DNA of 64,000 nucleotides, from the NCBI RefSeq assembly GCF_001423945.1, contig NZ_LMPU01000010.1, positions 1-64,000 of the forward strand, written 5' to 3'. Shown piece after piece: positions 62,400-64,000 of this stretch; position 1 is the first letter of the stretch; each line of letters starts with the position of its first letter. This DNA comes from Pedobacter sp. Leaf194 (GTDB taxonomy: Bacteria > Bacteroidota > Bacteroidia > Sphingobacteriales > Sphingobacteriaceae). Below the pieces are notes generated by a model that was given only the letters and a program-made list of their open reading frames with translations, ran no database searches and was not told where the DNA came from. The position numbers and the translations under genes are program-made.

Positions 62400-63401
62400 T
62401 TGAAAAAACGCTATAAAATTCTATTAGGTCTTTCGGTTTTGCTAATCGGAACATATTTCGCCGGGCCTAAACCCAAAAAGCCTGTTTACAATGAAGATTT
62501 AACCAGGGTACCCGACATTTCTGAACTGGAAAGCTATATCAAAACCATCGAAAGTGGTCATAAAATTAAACCAGGTAATGAAGCTGAAATCATATGGGCC
62601 GATTCTACCCACAAGCAAACGAAATATTCTATTGTTTACCTTCACGGTTTCTCGGCCTCGAAAATGGAAGGAAACCCGACACATTTAAACCTGGCAAAAA
62701 AGCTAAAGGCAAATTTGTTTCTTCCGCGTTTGGCAGAACATGGTATCGATACCATTGCGCCAATGCAATTTTTTACTGCCGATAAACTTTGGGAAACGAG
62801 CAAGCAGGCACTCGCCATTGGAAAAAAGCTGGGTAAAAAGGTTATTATTATCGGCACCTCAACAGGCGGAACAGTAGCCATAAAACTCGCGACCATTTAT
62901 CCGGAAATCAATAGTTTAATTTTAATTTCGCCCAACGCGGCGATTAATGATAAAAACGCATGGCTTTTAAACGACCCTTGGGGCTTGCAGATAGCCAGAA
63001 AGGTTGTTGGAGGTGATGAAAGACGTGTTTTAGATAGACGGAGCGATGAATATAGAAAATATTGGTGCACCAATTACAGGCTGGAATCATTGGTTGAACT
63101 TGAAGAACTTGTTGAAAGTACAATGACTAAATCGGTATTTGCAAAAGTAAAACAACCCGTTTTAATGCTTTATTATTTCAAAAATAACCTCGAACAAGAC
63201 CCTGTAGTTCGTATTGATGCGATGCTTAAAATGTTTAACGAATTGGGAACGGCGCCAGAGTTGAAAAAGAAAATCGCTATCCCTAACGGTGGAAATCATG
63301 TTTTAGGGTCGTACATAACTTCCAAAGATTTACCAAGTGTAGAGCTTGCAATTGACAATTTTGTTGGCAATGTTTTGAAGATACCGGTATCACAGCAGTA
63401 G
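62400..63401 (+). CDS. Alpha/beta hydrolase, carboxylesterase-like
   Basis: This 333-residue protein has an N-terminal hydrophobic anchor (about residues 5-21). The hydrolase fold includes the oxyanion strand IVYLHGFSASKMEGN (about 78-92), nucleophile elbow IIGTSTGGTVAI (about 149-160), a late acid region NNLEQDPVV and a catalytic His in NGGNHVLGSY. No ATG is present near the start; TTG at 62400 gives MKKRYKILLG. It resembles serine esterases and monoglyceride lipases; the substrate is not known. A related esterase gene follows 31 bases later. Confidence 0.8.
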   Translation: MKKRYKILLGLSVLLIGTYFAGPKPKKPVYNEDLTRVPDISELESYIKTIESGHKIKPGNEAEIIWADSTHKQTKYSIVYLHGFSASKMEGNPTHLNLAKKLKANLFLPRLAEHGIDTIAPMQFFTADKLWETSKQALAIGKKLGKKVIIIGTSTGGTVAIKLATIYPEINSLILISPNAAINDKNAWLLNDPWGLQIARKVVGGDERRVLDRRSDEYRKYWCTNYRLESLVELEELVESTMTKSVFAKVKQPVLMLYYFKNNLEQDPVVRIDAMLKMFNELGTAPELKKKIAIPNGGNHVLGSYITSKDLPSVELAIDNFVGNVLKIPVSQQ

Positions 63402-63432
63402 TTTTTATTTTTCGATTTTTTAACCCATTTAT

Positions 63433-64000
63433 ATGAAGTTTTGCGCTAGTCTAATCCTGTCTTTAATTCTTGTATCCTGTAATATTTTTGCGCAGAAAAC
63501 AGAACAGGCGAAGCCTTTAATAATTGGCGAAGTTCAGACCATTCAATCGGAAATTTTAAAAGAGAACAGAGCACTCAACATTTACTTGCCCGAAGGCTAC
63601 AGTACCAATTCTGCTACAACTTACCCCGTAATTTATCTTCTGGATGGTTCTGCAAACGAAGATTTCATTCATGTAGCAGGTTTAATTCAATTTTTGACGA
63701 TGATTGAAGCCATGCCGAAATCTATCCTGGTAGGCATTGCAAATGTGGATAGACGGAGAGATTTTACATTTCCTACTTCCATCGAACAGGATTTGAAAGA
63801 TTTCCCAACCACAGGCAAATCAGAAAATTTTATCCAATTTATTGAAGAAGAACTTCAACCTTTTATTCAGAAAAAATACAAAACAAGCAATTCGAAAACA
63901 ATTATCGGCCAATCGCTGGGCGGGTTATTGGCGATAGAAATTCTCCTGAAAAAGCCTCAGCTTTTTACCGGTTATTTGATAATTAGTCCGAGTTTGTGGT
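63433..64000 (+). CDS. Secreted putative esterase (Esterase D/Fes type), cut by window end
   Basis: The frame opens at ATG 63433 and is still open at base 64000, so only about 189 residues are visible. A signal peptide (MKFCASLILSLILVSCNIFA) is followed by the esterase D-like pattern: RALNIYLPEGYSTNS (about 48-62), YPVIYLLDGSANEDF (about 66-80), IANVDRRRDFTFP (about 103-115) and the nucleophile elbow IIGQSLGGLLAIEIL (about 156-170). The Cys in LVSC could make it a lipoprotein. The family cleaves siderophore or acyl esters; the catalytic His should lie outside the window. Confidence 0.82.
   Translation, partial: MKFCASLILSLILVSCNIFAQKTEQAKPLIIGEVQTIQSEILKENRALNIYLPEGYSTNSATTYPVIYLLDGSANEDFIHVAGLIQFLTMIEAMPKSILVGIANVDRRRDFTFPTSIEQDLKDFPTTGKSENFIQFIEEELQPFIQKKYKTSNSKTIIGQSLGGLLAIEILLKKPQLFTGYLIISPSLW

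Overview
The window reads as chromosomal DNA of a Bacteroidota bacterium, most likely a Sphingobacteriaceae member of the Pedobacter type. Support comes from promoter elements of the TTG / TAnnTTTG type, almost no Shine-Dalgarno sequences, and lineage-typical genes: a GcvP with P1 and P2 fused, a DUF7935 protein, a BT_3928-like protein, a CCC-motif membrane protein, a duplicated DUF1599 protein, a GIN-domain protein and a DUF6370-like protein. I see no insertion sequence, prophage, CRISPR array, tRNA or rRNA. The genus assignment is inference from gene content.

Layout. 1-0.44 kb: a tandem promoter pair pointing left out of the window, probably serving an rRNA or other stable-RNA operon, then a probable dispersed repeat. 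0.44-6 kb: a CoA-binding protein, a DinB-like protein and an FAD oxidoreductase, then lemA with two TPM-domain genes, a helical protein and a Nudix hydrolase. 6-7.9 kb: dnaA and an AT-rich gap with DnaA boxes, a candidate oriC. 7.9-12 kb: a mutase large subunit, a DUF7935 protein, an IscA-type Fe-S protein and a MacB-like permease. 11.9-17.8 kb: a sugar-nucleotide operon (CpsB-type phosphatase, unknown protein, galE, UDP-glucuronate decarboxylase, UDP-glucose dehydrogenase) opposite the Kdo transferase gene. 17.8-22.8 kb: hemH and a five-gene carotenoid operon with ispH inside it (acyltransferase, glycosyltransferase, cruF, ispH, crtW). 22.9-31 kb: a PyrR-like protein, GIN-domain protein, rlmD, a 36-residue small gene, DoxX, an M28 peptidase, a CrtD-like desaturase and shikimate kinase. 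31-36.4 kb: a lone DppB-type permease, a BT_3928-like protein, a DUF1599 protein, folP, cdaA and a bacilliredoxin. 36.5-48 kb: membrane proteins, GH3, lptB, recJ, an MBL hydrolase, YceI, VOC and gcvP. 48-54.6 kb: an unknown protein, a lipoprotein, an EamA transporter, pdxJ, then an ArnT-like glycosyltransferase, GtrA, a 40-residue membrane peptide and a NodB-fold protein. 54.7-64 kb: a DUF6370-like protein, ahcY, a secreted protein with a decayed tandem copy, a CBS protein, a second M28 peptidase, TerC, a polyprenyl synthase and two alpha/beta hydrolases, the last cut by the window edge.

How the genes fit together. The most coherent theme is isoprenoid and pigment metabolism. IspH supplies C5 units. 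CrtW, CruF and a CrtD-like desaturase are the set expected for a monocyclic keto-carotenoid of the flexixanthin type, and the adjacent glycosyltransferase and acyltransferase suggest a glycosyl-ester end product. A second theme is the cell surface: UDP-sugar enzymes, Kdo transferase, LptB, ArnT-like, GtrA and NodB-fold proteins. The rest is housekeeping: replication start, c-di-AMP, folate, heme, shikimate, vitamin B6, glycine cleavage and the methyl cycle.

The most useful additions beyond long genes are two small proteins (26463-26573 and 53432-53554), a frameshifted tandem duplicate (57513-57807), the candidate oriC, and a perfect Shine-Dalgarno sequence before a DoxX gene in a lineage that seldom uses one.
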